Shown: positions 11,832 to 23,900 of the stretch, piece by piece
Layout of the letters: each line of letters opens with the position of its first letter
Position numbering within the stretch: position 1 is the first letter of the stretch
DNA from: Motacilla alba alba
Lineage: Eukaryota > Chordata > Aves > Passeriformes > Motacillidae
DNA length: 64,000 nucleotides
Reading direction: 5' to 3'
NCBI RefSeq assembly: GCF_015832195.1
Contig: NC_052018.1
Span: 63,549,666-63,613,665, forward strand
The notes under the pieces: generated by a model
Seen by the model: only the letters and a program-made list of their open reading frames with translations
Told to the model about the DNA's origin: nothing
Databases searched by the model: none
Position numbers and translations under genes: made by a program

Positions 11832-14584
11832 TTCCAACTCTGTGGCCTTGTATTTGGCTAGTGATTAAAGAATGGTTTAACTTGCAACAGTTAACTCAGT
11901 ATGTATTGTTTTTCAAATGGTAATTGCTGTTTTCTCTTGAGCTTGGGAAATTTGTTTTTGATCCACATGTCTAACGATGTATGCTGATATTAAGCTTGTC
12001 ACCTAGAAATAAGAAGCATTCTGTGGTAGTGACAGTGTTGAAGCTGAAGTGTACAGCAATGGATCTTTTCCTGCAATGAAATCGAATGATACCAAACTCT
12101 GAGCAAAGCATTGCACTACTCTGTTTACAGTAACAATGGAAATGTTATGGTCAGTCACGGTGCTTTTGCTCTTGCATCACCAAGTTATGACTCAGCACCG
12201 TGTTAAAAAGGCAGAGGTACAGACAGGTCAGGAAAATTCCTGGAATTAAATTGCTGCCTAGACTCTGGGCAGGCCTCTGGGATTTACCCTGGCATTTTGG
12301 GTTAACCTGAAAGGGTTTCCTTCTTGTTGGTTCCTCTGATCTTCTGTTTCTTAGTAGTACAGTGGAGAGGAGATGACTGTGATTCTGCAGTTCCTACCAG
12401 GGTTTTATACATCTGGCTGTGTATAATTTAGCCAGTAATAGCTGTGGTAGTTTACAGTTCTCTGTACTTTTCAGTACTGGCAATTCCAAATCGCTTGCTT
12501 TTTGTCAAAAGAACTAAGTTGACTTTAAGCATGGTCTATGATTTTTTAAATTTTTTTTTTATTAAAACCTGTTTATTTGTACATGAGCTGCTCCGAAAGG
12601 GGTATATATATTTGGGTCTCTAGGGGTACCTCACTCCTCATTCTCAAGTCTTCTTAAAGGAAGAAAAACAAAGGAAACCTCCCAACCCTACACAGGTCTC
12701 TTGTCTCATCAGGCATGGGGAGTGGTGTCTGAAAAAAACCCCAGCTCGAAGGACTTGATGACACAGTGAGAAAAGCGAGTGTTAGCAGTGTGTTAGCTCC
12801 CACTCCCACTCACTCAGCACACACTCAGCGTGCACCCCCTCCCTCCACAACCCCACTGCAGCACCACTGGCTTTGGGAAGTGGTGGGAGACCTGTGTATG
12901 TACATATGCATTACCTTGTTGGAGTGAGGTCAGTTTAAACGCAGCCTATTAAATTATTTACAGAAGACAGTTGGCCGACCCATTGTGCTGTGTTAGTGGG
13001 AGCCAAAGGTCACTTTGGTGTGCCTGGTTGATTCATAGGGTAATCTGATACAGTACTTAGCTTTTTGCCTCCCAGTCAGTGGGTTAAACCTTATCCTCTT
13101 ATTATGAGTCACAGAGCCATAAGTTTCAGAAAAAGCCAGAGCCTTTGTTTTTAATGGTTTGGAAGAGGCTGTGCAGCAGAATCCAGAGGGCTGCGGTAGC
13201 ATCTGCCAAGGGGTTGGGGCGTGTTCTGCGACAGTGTAAATCCGACTGGCAGCTTGGGAGCCCGAACACTGCACCCTTCTTTTCTTAGGATCCTTGTCCT
13301 TTTGATAACATCATCTGCAGCCGTTAGGACGTTAAGACATTAATGTTTGTTGTTCAGATAAAGGGTATGGTTTCGTGTTCTTTTTCCTTCCTGCCCCCAC
13401 CCCTCCCGCGGGTTCCTTGTTACCACCATCTCCTTGAGGATTCACTGACCTGACCTAACTGGCTATCTCCCACATTCAATTTTTTTTTTTTTTTTTTGTA
13501 AGATAGAAATTTGTGGGGGTTTTTTTTGTCAACTTTTATCTTGGTGACCAATTACAGCAAAACCCATGGGTATTGGGGTGCCTTGGTATAACCAACTCCC
13601 ATCTGCTTTAAAATGTACCCTTTGCCCCTCCATCTTGCAGGCTTATTCCCTCCTGGGAGCAGCATTGGTATTGGCATACAGGGCAAGCACTGCAGCTTTC
13701 AGAAGTGCCTGACTTTTTAAAACTTTTGCACTGTGGAGTGCTTTTCCTAGCTACTAGTTTAAAGAGAAGGCAGCAGAATGCAGCAGCTGGGAATGAAACC
13801 TGTTTTATGAGCTGTGAGAGCCCGATCACTAAATATCTGCTCAGATTTTGTTTACATCTATGCACTTTATTTAGTTTCTTTTCAAATCTACCACTAGTTA
13901 CGGGGGCACTAATGCTTTCAGCACACCGTTCAGGATACTTTTGGTGTGGAAAAGCTCCAGGATTTTATTTTCCCCCTCTCCGAGTCCGCAGAGGTGCGCA
14001 AGTGCTTTCCTATTTCTGCACGCAGAGTTCAGAAGTTTGTGCTGCCGCTGAGCTGGCTGAGGAAAGGAGGAGTTTTGCTTTTAGAAGAGCGAGCCTATCA
14101 TATTTCACTCTAATCCTAAGCGATAGCCACGCAGTCGGTTTTATTGTTAGAAGAGCCTTCCTGGAGCTCCTTCACCAGGCTTTTCTCTGAGGGAGCCGGG
14201 AAGCCAGAATGAGGCGGCAGAAGTGCAGTGGCTTTATTGTCCCCCATGAGCAGTGCCATGCCAAGGCGTGATCTCTGCCTGCTCTCCCCTCCTCGTGGGC
14301 TGCTTCTCATGAGCCAGGAGAGGGGACTGAATTGCCTGCACGCTCCCGGGCAGCGATGCCAGGGAGAAGAGTGCAGTTTTTGCTGTTGAGTGGAGAATGG
14401 GGAAAACACTTGCCTCAGTGCTGTGCTCTGCTCAGCCCTTACATGCTCCGCTGAGCTGCTGCAAGGTGCCACTTTCTGCTGCTTTTCTCCCCTTTGTTTT
14501 CTTTGGCAGCTCCCTAAGTGCTGTATCAAAACAGCTTCAGGGGAGCTGCGCTGGCACAGCCACCTGCCTCCATACTGCTGCTGG
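11832..14584. other. Noncoding flank upstream of the first NHSL1 first exon
   Basis: A run of 18 T lies at 13480-13497. From about 13.9 kb onward G+C rises, and the approach to 14.7 kb could include promoter and leader sequence of the 14725 exon. Plus-strand open frames at 13705-14190 and 14390-14626 have unremarkable, cysteine- and leucine-rich translations; I treat them as chance or leader frames. Confidence 0.5.
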
Positions 14585-14724
14585 TTTAAAGGCAGCGAGA
14601 AGAAACCTGGACTGAAGTCGGATTGAGTTTGTTTAGCCTCCCGCGAAAACCGCTGGGAAAGGGGACAGGAACAATTTCAGAGAGGTCTCTTTGGAACCGG
14701 CGCCAGTGGCTGGCTTGAAAGAAA
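14585..14724 (+). promoter_or_regulatory. NHSL1: Proximal promoter/leader of the 14725 first exon
   Basis: A TTTAAA element at 14585-14590 lies 140 bases before the ATG, and the intervening sequence carries several CpGs (for example CCCGCGAAAACCGC and GGAACCGGCGCC). An in-frame TGA at 14716-14718 closes the reading frame just before the ATG. The transcription start is not known; TTTAAA as a TATA-like box is a guess. Confidence 0.3.
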
Positions 14725-14929
14725 ATGAAAAAGGAGTGTGTTTCGAGATCTTTCAAACTCAAACAAAACCCAGGCTCCCTCTCGCGTGCTGTCAGCTGGA
14801 TAAATTTCTCGTCCTTGTCAAGGCAGACAAAGAGACTGTTTCGCAGCGATGGGGAACTCTCCTCCATGTGCGTGCAGCACGTAGACGAGGACGACGAGAA
14901 CTGGACCTACCGGAGCCAGCAGAGGAAAG
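14725..14929 (+). CDS. NHSL1: NHSL1 alternative first coding exon (MKKE-type N-terminus), partial gene
   Basis: The exon encodes 68 residues plus one base. It begins at the only available ATG (in-frame TGA at 14716-14718; A at -3) and ends at AAAG|GTGACT, donor GT at 14930. The peptide has a basic Ser-rich start, a core at residues 24-42 (SWINFSSLSRQTKRLFRSD), and an acidic stretch at 54-58 followed by NWTYR. From memory, this core and the layout closely match one human NHSL1 isoform N-terminus, which I recall as also starting MKKE and reading SLSRAVSWINFSS. The single overhanging G would form an Ala codon if the next exon begins CA, as I recall for NHSL1 exon 2. NHSL1 regulates Scar/WAVE-Arp2/3 and lamellipodia. 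The rest of the protein is outside the window. Confidence 0.85.
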
Positions 14930-17900
14930 GTGACTTGCTTTCTCTTTAACCCTTGCTGTTGCTGCTAAAGTGCCAGCCCTGCTCCATTAGGCTCTATCCA
15001 GCTGCTCGCGTCCCACCGGGAGCCAGGAGCCGCAGGTGGGGGAGGAGGAGGAGGGCAGCGCAAAAGCTGAGGTGCAGCAATGCCTAGCCAAGTTTTTTGG
15101 GGGGGTTAAAACTGTGAAAGCTTATAATAATTAACAGAAGAAACCTTTAATTTCCCATCTGGGTACTGATTGTGTGCGATATAGGTAAGTTTTGTTTATG
15201 CTTCTTGTAGCCAGTAGTCATTAGTGCCAGAGTCTTTGGGCAGGTGCAGCCAGAATCTCTCTTCAAAATGTGGAACCGAAAGCTATTTAAGACTCCACTT
15301 CTAAACGACTGGGTGGCTTTTCTTGGATGATTGCCTCATGGTCCTGCTGGGAAAAATTTAAGTGTATTTTGTTTTATGAGGGCAGACTGAGAAGAGGTCC
15401 CAGATGCAAAATAAAAGAGATGATGAGAAAGTGATGGGAATTGCTCCACAGAGAGGAGGGACATCGAGGATACGAGATAAGCAGCTCTGACTGAACCCTT
15501 GAAATGTTCAGACCTGGAGTATATTTTATATGAGACTTCTAAAAAGTACTTTTATGTTTTTGTGTTCTGTTTTTGAATGAAGTTGGTCAGGTCACTGAGT
15601 AAACAATTACCTCATATTTGCCATAAATCAAAACAAATTCCAGAAGCTTGCTCACTTGAGTTGGTGAGCAGGACCAGTATTTGGCTGGCAGGCAGCGGAG
15701 TGTGTGTGCATGCAAGGTTGAAAATACTCAGTAAAGTGAGTGATTTGGTTGTAATTTCTCTAGTGCTGCCAGAGCAGTAGTTTGTTAATAGAAAGTGTAA
15801 AGTTGACTTTGTTGCGCTGTAAGGTCACTTTTGTAAAAGCAGGCAGGCTCTGGAAGGGCATTTGATCTTCAAAGGGCCTTTTATTTCTTTTCATTTCTCG
15901 GAGCAGTTAATAGCTGTTTGACCAGAATTTCACTTCCGTGTCAGAACAGATTGAGGCTTTAGTAAACGGTCTGTATGCAGGAACACTAACACAGGATGTA
16001 TATGCTTGTGCTTTGCTCCCTGCATGCTAGGACACAACTTTAATCTGTGCTTTGAAGATTGTTTTTTAGCCTACTTTGCTGCTGAAAAACTTCTAAAAAG
16101 GGAGCTTGCGTTTGCAACCAGTAATTTTTACCTTTGACTGTTGGTATGTTGATATTGTACAGCGATGCCAGATTAGCTTCTACTGCCTGTGGGATGGGAT
16201 CTTGCATGGATCAGAAGAACCATTGAGCCCTGCTGCTGGCTTCTATGTAACTTCCATAAAGTTTCTTGGGCTGCCTTCCTTAGCCTGCGCTCATGCTCAC
16301 GCTGCAGGGCAGAGATGGGAAAGGAAGCTTTACGGATGGATTAATGGTGTATTAATTTTTCTAAGTGATTTACATAAAGAACCCATTGTACTGGCAGGAG
16401 GGGGAGGGCAGAATTCCTCCTGTAATTGGGCAGCAAGCTATGAAAGCCTCCCTGCCTGCCTATAGAGGAGATGACAATATGTCATTTTGGAAGGGAAGGT
16501 GTGTGGAGGTGTAGTTTATGCAGGGCTTATTTCCTCTTTGCAGGGAACAGTTTGACTCAACTTGTAAAATCTGCCTGGATCATTAATCTAACTGTGCGTT
16601 TCTGTCTGACCAGGGTCCTCTGCCAGACTGACAGGGATTGCCAGGGCTGAAGGGAGTGTGGGTTATGTATTTGGGCAGGAGAAACTTGCCACAGCTGCAA
16701 GTCTTTTACCCTGGGCTGCGAGTCAGGCTTGCACGGTGTTGGAAGAGTTTGAGAATCCATACCTGGCTGAGTGATTGTCTTAGGTTTGTGTTCAAAGGCA
16801 AAACCGTGTGTGATAAATGGCCGCTTGTGTTCTTGAATTAATTTGTTCCACTGCTCTGTTGCATTACTGCTTGCCAGCCTTTGTAAAACTGAGGGCTCAA
16901 AACAGTATTGTCTTTGGTGCTCAAATTAACTACATCACTAAATTAACACAAACTAGAAAGAAATGAGAGACACAGCAGACATAGCAAGTGTTATATAGAA
17001 AACCAGACAATTTTAAGCTAGATGAAATTTTAATAGTTTTTCAGCTATCAGAATAGTTTTCCCTCCAGTTCTTGCTCAGTTAAATTGGTAAAAAAAAGTA
17101 AGTCTGGCAAATCACAGGCTCTCCATCTCCTAACTGTACGTGTAAAGACAGGAGTGTTAATAACAGAAGCTGGAAATGAAATTGTTGTTCTTTGTGAGCT
17201 GTTTCTCTTCCTGTCTTTTCAAACCTCTTCTTTTGCCGCTCCATTGCTCCTCCAGGCTCAGATTGCATTCCCACGAGGCTGCTGGGTGACAGGCACAAGG
17301 CAGCATGTGTTGCGTGGTATTTCACCAGCAAAGTGGCTAATCTGCCTTGGCTGCAAACCGGAGCTTGCACACAGTAGCGAGCACAGAGATTGGCTGGATC
17401 TGTCAGTTTGAAATGAGCAAGAAGAACAAAAGTAAACGGGAACTGCGAACCTGGGCCACTCCCGGTGTCCTGCGGGGCCGATCCCTGCGCACGTGGAAGT
17501 CAGGGGCTTCTGCTGCTTTCTTCTTTGTAAAATGTACACTGTGCAGACTGTTTTGGAGCTGGTAGCACCAATCAGACTTCATATTTGATAAAGCTCTCAG
17601 TAGAAGAGATTATAAAAGTTGACAGTAAAATAAAGGTTTGGTTTTTGAAGCTTTTCTTGCTCAGCCCTCTTCCTCAGCTGGAGGCCCTTTGAAATGAGGG
17701 CACACTGTAATTCTCATGTTTCTTCTTTAATCAGAGTTTTTCGTCGACATGTTTTACTTTCTGGGGGAGCGCATATTTTCAGACTGAAGCTCAGAGCATT
17801 TTTTTCCTTTAAAAACCACTTTATTGGAAAAAGATTGAGAGGAATATTCTTTGAAATGAAAGAGCTAGAGTGTGTTGCAAAGGATTTCTGATGGGTGGAA

Positions 17901-20900
17901 GAATGGGACCATGGCTCATGTGTGCCTTTGTTGTTTATCACAAGTACGACCTAGCAAGTAACTCTGAATACAGATAACACGTGAGTTAATTCATGGCACA
18001 GGCTGCACCATATTTACTTCATTTTTTTTGGAAAGGAAATGAGTCACGTGGCAGAATCAAAACAGCTACGCTTTTCTGGCCAGGTGCTGGAGAAGCACAA
18101 CTAGCAGTCTGGTCTGGCTACAGGTGCCAATGCATCAGAAGCAGCTCTTACACAAGGAGGTTTTCCAAGCTCTCCCCAGCTCCTGTCCCTGTTTATTGCT
18201 CTGATGTTTTACCCACTCCCTCCATTTCACTTGGTTGCTTTCCAATCTTTCTGCATGACAAAAGTTAAAAGTCTTGGCTGCCTTTTACTGCAGGTTATAT
18301 TACCTGGAAAACTTATTTAGAGTCATTAGAGAAACCTTGTTTCTCAGGTAACTGCTGTGTTTTAAAGACTGATCAAGCCCAGTTCAGAAGGTGGCAGCCA
18401 CTGGCTTTCTGCTGTTTGCTGGCCAGCTCTCAGTCTTTAATACCAAAACGTGTGAAGTGCCCATTTTTTTCCTTGCAAAACCAGTCTAAATGTGAGAATT
18501 TGTTTTACTGGCAAAAGAAATTTAAATTCACAAATCTTTGTGAGCTGAGCCTTTTGTGTCCTTGCAGTGTGTCTGATGGAAGCAGTCCTAACATCCTGAT
18601 GACAACTCTGACCAAAGCTGTCAGTTAACTTCCTAATGACTTATCATGGTCTGAGAACATCACACTTATCAAGGGGTCAGATTTCCATAAACTGAACAAT
18701 TACTGAATTGTCACAGTAGCAGTTTGTAGCATAATGCTGCCTCATTATGTCAGTAAAAATGATGCCCTTTAGTTATGCCTGTACTACCTGTGGTTGGTTG
18801 AATGTGCATCATGTAAGTTAAATACTATCAGATGAGTTTTTCCTCATATTCCAGAGGCAGACTTGAGACTCAAGACCTTTTTGGTTTTTGGAGCTTGTAT
18901 TTTCAGTGTTTCCTTTAGAAACTCAGGGTAGAGATAGGTGAGATCACAGTTGCCTAACTGCAGCACCAGAGTATCACCCCAGTCTTCAGTCCAAATAATT
19001 TTTAAATTATAGGTTTCTAAGTCGTGCATATCATTTACAAGGAGGTTTCAGGAACAGACAATCACATTTTTTTAGTAATGAGATGTAAGACTATCAATAA
19101 CTATTAAGTTTCTATAAGCAAGATTACCAAATCCAGACTTCTTGTTGCTATTCCAATGTAAATTCATATTATTGGGCTTTTTTTTTTTTCCCTGTATGTT
19201 ATTGCACAAGATTATGTGTTCAAAGTGAGAAAAAGTCATGCCAGTTACTACATAGATAAAGGCCTATAAACCCAAAGGGAGCTGTTAGCATTTGTAGAAT
19301 CCATAACATGTGATGGATTGTAGTGTTGGGGCATGTGTGTCTGTGAAAAGGATTCTTGAAGCTTTGGGCAAGTCCATAAATAATCATTTATGGAAACCTC
19401 AAAAAGCATTTGTGTAAGAGCCTGGAGTAAGTCCAAAACAAATATAATATGATTCATATACCTTTTTGTGAAAGAAAAAAAATAATGACAGATTTGATAT
19501 AAAAGCCAATTTTTTGTCTTCTACCTTTTACATGTAGGTTCTGTGTGCAAAGATAAAATTGGATATAGTTCTATGCATTTATAACTATTGGTCAAGTTTA
19601 TATCACGTTTTTGTGGTAGGACTGTTGGATGTTGTGCTTTTATGGACTGGGAGCAGAGGTACTACTTCAATTACTTATGAATGTACTATTTGTCTTAGCA
19701 TATTTTATTGTGGCGCAGCAGAGGGTTCTGTAAAACTTTCATGATATACAGTGGCAAACAAAAGTTTTCACGCTGGTCAAACAGCTGGGGACAGTCACGA
19801 GTTCTGCATTTAACTTTAACTTGAAGTGCCAACTTTTGTGTGCTTGTACATAGAGACAAATTTAGTCAAAACTTTGCTGTCTTTCCTGTGTCTTCTGGCA
19901 AATATTGCCACAGATGGGAATCTGAAAATGTGTTCGCTAAGCAAAAATTTGTTAACCTACATAAACAAGTTTAAATAAGAAATGTTGTATCACAGAATAT
20001 CTGCCTTAATATCACAGAACCATTTGTTCAAACCCACATCTCTACATCTGCTTTATCAAAAAAACTATGGATCCAGACATCATTGTTATTTATTCTATAA
20101 AATCCTTGCCAAATTCCAATTCTTTGCTATTTTGAAAGTGCAAATAGCTTTTATTTAAAAAACAATAGCATTTTTTATTTGATCAAAAGTGTTCCAGGTA
20201 AAAATAGAAATGAAAAAAAATATATAATTGTATAAAACTTGCTGCAGTCCTTCCTTTTTTCTCGGCTGCTATCCCAGCATGTCTGTGCCTCTCCAGGAAG
20301 TAGTGACAGGAGAACAGCAGTCTATGCTAAAGGACATTTCCCAGTAATAAAAATATTCCCAGTAATAAAAAACCACAACAGGTAGATTTTTTTTTTTTTT
20401 TTATGAAGAGTTGTGGTTGGTTTCACTGCCTCCTCCAAGAGCCATAACTAATGTAAGCTAACTGTGTTGAAGAGTCTTAATCTCTCAGGGGATTGTGGAA
20501 TGTTTTTTTGTTAGGATGGAGCAGCTGAAGTGTGGTGCTGCTGAATCCATGTGTGAGAGCTGCTGTGTCAGAAGTGTGCTTTTCTTAGGCACAGGGGAAG
20601 TTAACCCCTGGTGTTTGAGAACTCCAGGGGCAGATCCCAGTTCCTTCTGGGCAGCTCTGTGCTGCTGTCAGATGAGACCCAGACTGTGTTTGCCTTCAGT
20701 TGGACACCTTGAATTTCAGGTGCATAGTAGCTCCAGAGTTCTCTTGGCTGGTTGCACTGTAGAAGACCACAGTGGGGGGAAACACAAACAAATTGAGCAG
20801 CACCTGACTTAACCCTGTGTTCCCAAAGTTACACGGGCACTGCAACACAATTTGTCCCACAGTTTCTGTGCTGTTTGGATTAGCAGGCTCGCTGGTGCTC

Positions 20901-23900
20901 CTCAGCTTGCTTCGTGGCCATGACAAAACACTTGAGGTGCTGTGGTTTTCCTTCTGAGAGTGTATTGCTTTGAAAGGTTTCCAGTTTTACTTCATCGTAT
21001 ATAAACTTCTCTATGTTTTTATATGCTTTATATGCTTTTTTTTTTTTGTTCTCAGGGTACCCTCTAATGTCCAGCTTATCCTTAGGCTGAAAACTTGGGG
21101 CAAATGTTTCCCTCTCACTAGGGGTCAAAACTGATTCCCACTGACCTTCATATTTCACTCTTAAGTAGCTATATTTTATAAAGCAGACTGGATGCTTTCC
21201 AGTGATTGGATGCACTGTTTGAGCTGAAACAATGTGCTGTATATGCTTTCCCATGTACTGCTCATTGAGTAATAGCATACATGAAAAATTCTGTTTGTAT
21301 GCACTTGTTAGCCAACTGTTTCACTAAAACTGAGGGGGCCTTTGTCTCCAGCATGGTCAGAGCTCACCATTCTGGCAGAACATTGCAAATGTAAAAACTT
21401 CTTGTTTTTCCTCCAATCTGTTACAAATGAAAAGAAAGTGAAGGTGAAGGTTAAGAATGTGGTTAAGTTAAAAAAGTTTATGAATTCTGAAAGAGCATAT
21501 TTAGCTTCTATTATAACATTTGGAACAATTAAATGGGGTGGATTTGACAGTTTGTGATTTTAAACTGTGAAATACATTTTCTTATTGTCTTTTAGCTGCT
21601 GAACTTCAATAAAAATAAAGAAATTAAACTCTAGGTTTGCCATCCACCTTATTTGTTGGGGGTTGATTTGGGTGTTTGTTTTTGCTTATATTTGTGTATT
21701 AATATAATTTATCTACCAGCCTCTCCCATTTGTAAGTGGAAACCTCTGTGTTGTTATTTGTTTGTTTGTTTGTTTTTCCTGGAGAATTGAAGTGTAAATG
21801 CTGTAACAACTCGAATCTATAGCTTATTGTTCCAAAGCCTGAGCTGAAGTGGGTAAAATGTAAGGCCTAGGTGTTTTTGATACCTAAGCAAGGTGTACAT
21901 TCAGCGTGTGAGAGCGTATGTTGGACAATTAAGGGAATGGCACATTTTCCATCCCAGGAAAAGCTAATTAATATGTACACCCTCTGCTCCTTCTAGAGCT
22001 TCCCTTACATATGGCATGGCAGCTTCTGCCTAGCACTTTATCCCCCTGAAGCAGATGGGTTCCCTGGACATTGAGTCGTGGTGAACTTGTAGTGTTTGGA
22101 AGGCAATTACGGGCTGTGAACTAGGTGCTTTGCAGCTGGTGCATCACTTCCTTACCCATTCACTCCGAAATAAGAGATCTGAGAAGCACCGTAAAAGGTT
22201 TTCATATAAAGCGCTCAGAAGTTGTCAGATCAAACATCCAAGCAGAGGGAGTGACAGGGCTGCATTTTGCTTGAGCACGTGGGGATGTTAAATAGAAGTT
22301 ACCCCTGGTCACACTTTCTCCAGGGTAGCACAGGTCCACAGTAACAGCGCACCAGGGTATGTTGTGGATATTAGAGGGGGGACGGGGGAAGTTTCTTCGC
22401 ACACCTCTTCTCACTTCTTGCTTGAACTGGAGGCCATGTCCATGACTCACGGCACAAGAAGCTGTGCTTGCCAGTTAGCAGATCAGCTTTGATGGGAGCA
22501 GTTCCTGGAGTGAGGGACAGCTTTGCCTCCTGACTGCTTTGGAGGGGCACCTCCCACCACACCCTCTGTGCCTTGGTTCGTGCAGCATGTCCCCATCAGT
22601 CATGTCCCATCAGACCTGCTCCTGTACCTGCTGCCTCTCTTTCCTTTTGCTTGTTTGCATGTTTGAATTTTATTTTTTTTCTTCCCCATGGCTTTGTTTT
22701 GCATATGCAGGTGTTTGCTCCCTAATGCAGTGGGGGTGCTCACAGTTTATGTATTAGGCTTAATACTCTGAATCACACTCTTGCAGGCACCTTGCTAATG
22801 ACTACATTAATTAAAGAGGGACCTTTGGAAGAAACAGGCTCTTAATTTTGATTCTGTCATTCATGTCTAATTTGAATGTCTGAAATAGGGACAGAAACTA
22901 ATGAATAGTGGAGGCTGTTGCCTTTTACAAACTGAAACGTGTTTGTACTTACTTGTAATTTCCATTGAGTCTTTGTATCTTTTTCTCCTTTGTAATCCAG
23001 ACTGCCAAAGAGGTGGTGAGTAAGGGTGACTGATTACAGCCTACTGTACACTTACATGGAAACTCTCATCCAGGAGTTACTAACTCAATTTCATTAACCC
23101 TGAGTCATGCATGTAAAGCCATATATGATAAATACGGCATTTTCATCTCAGAATAAAATGAGGTATTTTGACATGCAGTGCCAGAATCAGGTATTAAATT
23201 TTGTGTTTGACTTGTAGCCAGCTTGACCTGGTTTTGCAAAGGGAGAAGATGCCCTGCACTCAGCGCCACAACTCCTTTCCCACGGGGTGCCAGCTGGCTC
23301 TGACAGTGGAGCTCTCAATAGCAAGGGGGCTACAGCTCTTCCATGGTCTCTGTCAGACTGACATTCAGCTGGGACTATGAGGAAGGCAGCAAATGTATTA
23401 AATTAATCAGGTGAAAGAAGGAATAACCCGTTTTGTTCTGGCTGCTCTGTGCTGACACCTCTCAGTGAAGAAGCAGTTGTATTTCTGCTCTGGGGACAAT
23501 GGCAGAAAACACCTTGGGGCTATCTCAGCTTTGTAGCAAGGAAGGAATCAGAACAGGTGGGAATGTAGAAACAGTTCCCATTGCACCACTCAAGTGAAGT
23601 TGTAACAACCTACAAATGGTTCTGTCACGCTGCCCTAGCACGGTTACTGATAAGAATACTGGCCCAATTTGCTGCCCAAGGACAGCTCATGCAAAAGTGA
23701 CATTTGTTGTAATTTTTGGTCAAGGACTTGAGTGTATTTTGGCCTATAGCTTTAATTCTGAAGGGAACTGTATAAAGTGCTGCTGGTTTTACCTCAGTTT
23801 TTCTGTGAACTGTTTTTTGTTAGGTAAGCATTGTGGTGATATGAATGAAGACAGCTCCCCAGGCATTATGGATGGTGTGTCTGCACACTCGTACACATTA

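Noticed and set aside
13705..14190. 161-codon plus-strand frame upstream of the 14725 exon
   Set aside because: No recognisable domain, no clear exon boundaries in phase with the NHSL1 exons; more likely promoter or leader sequence.
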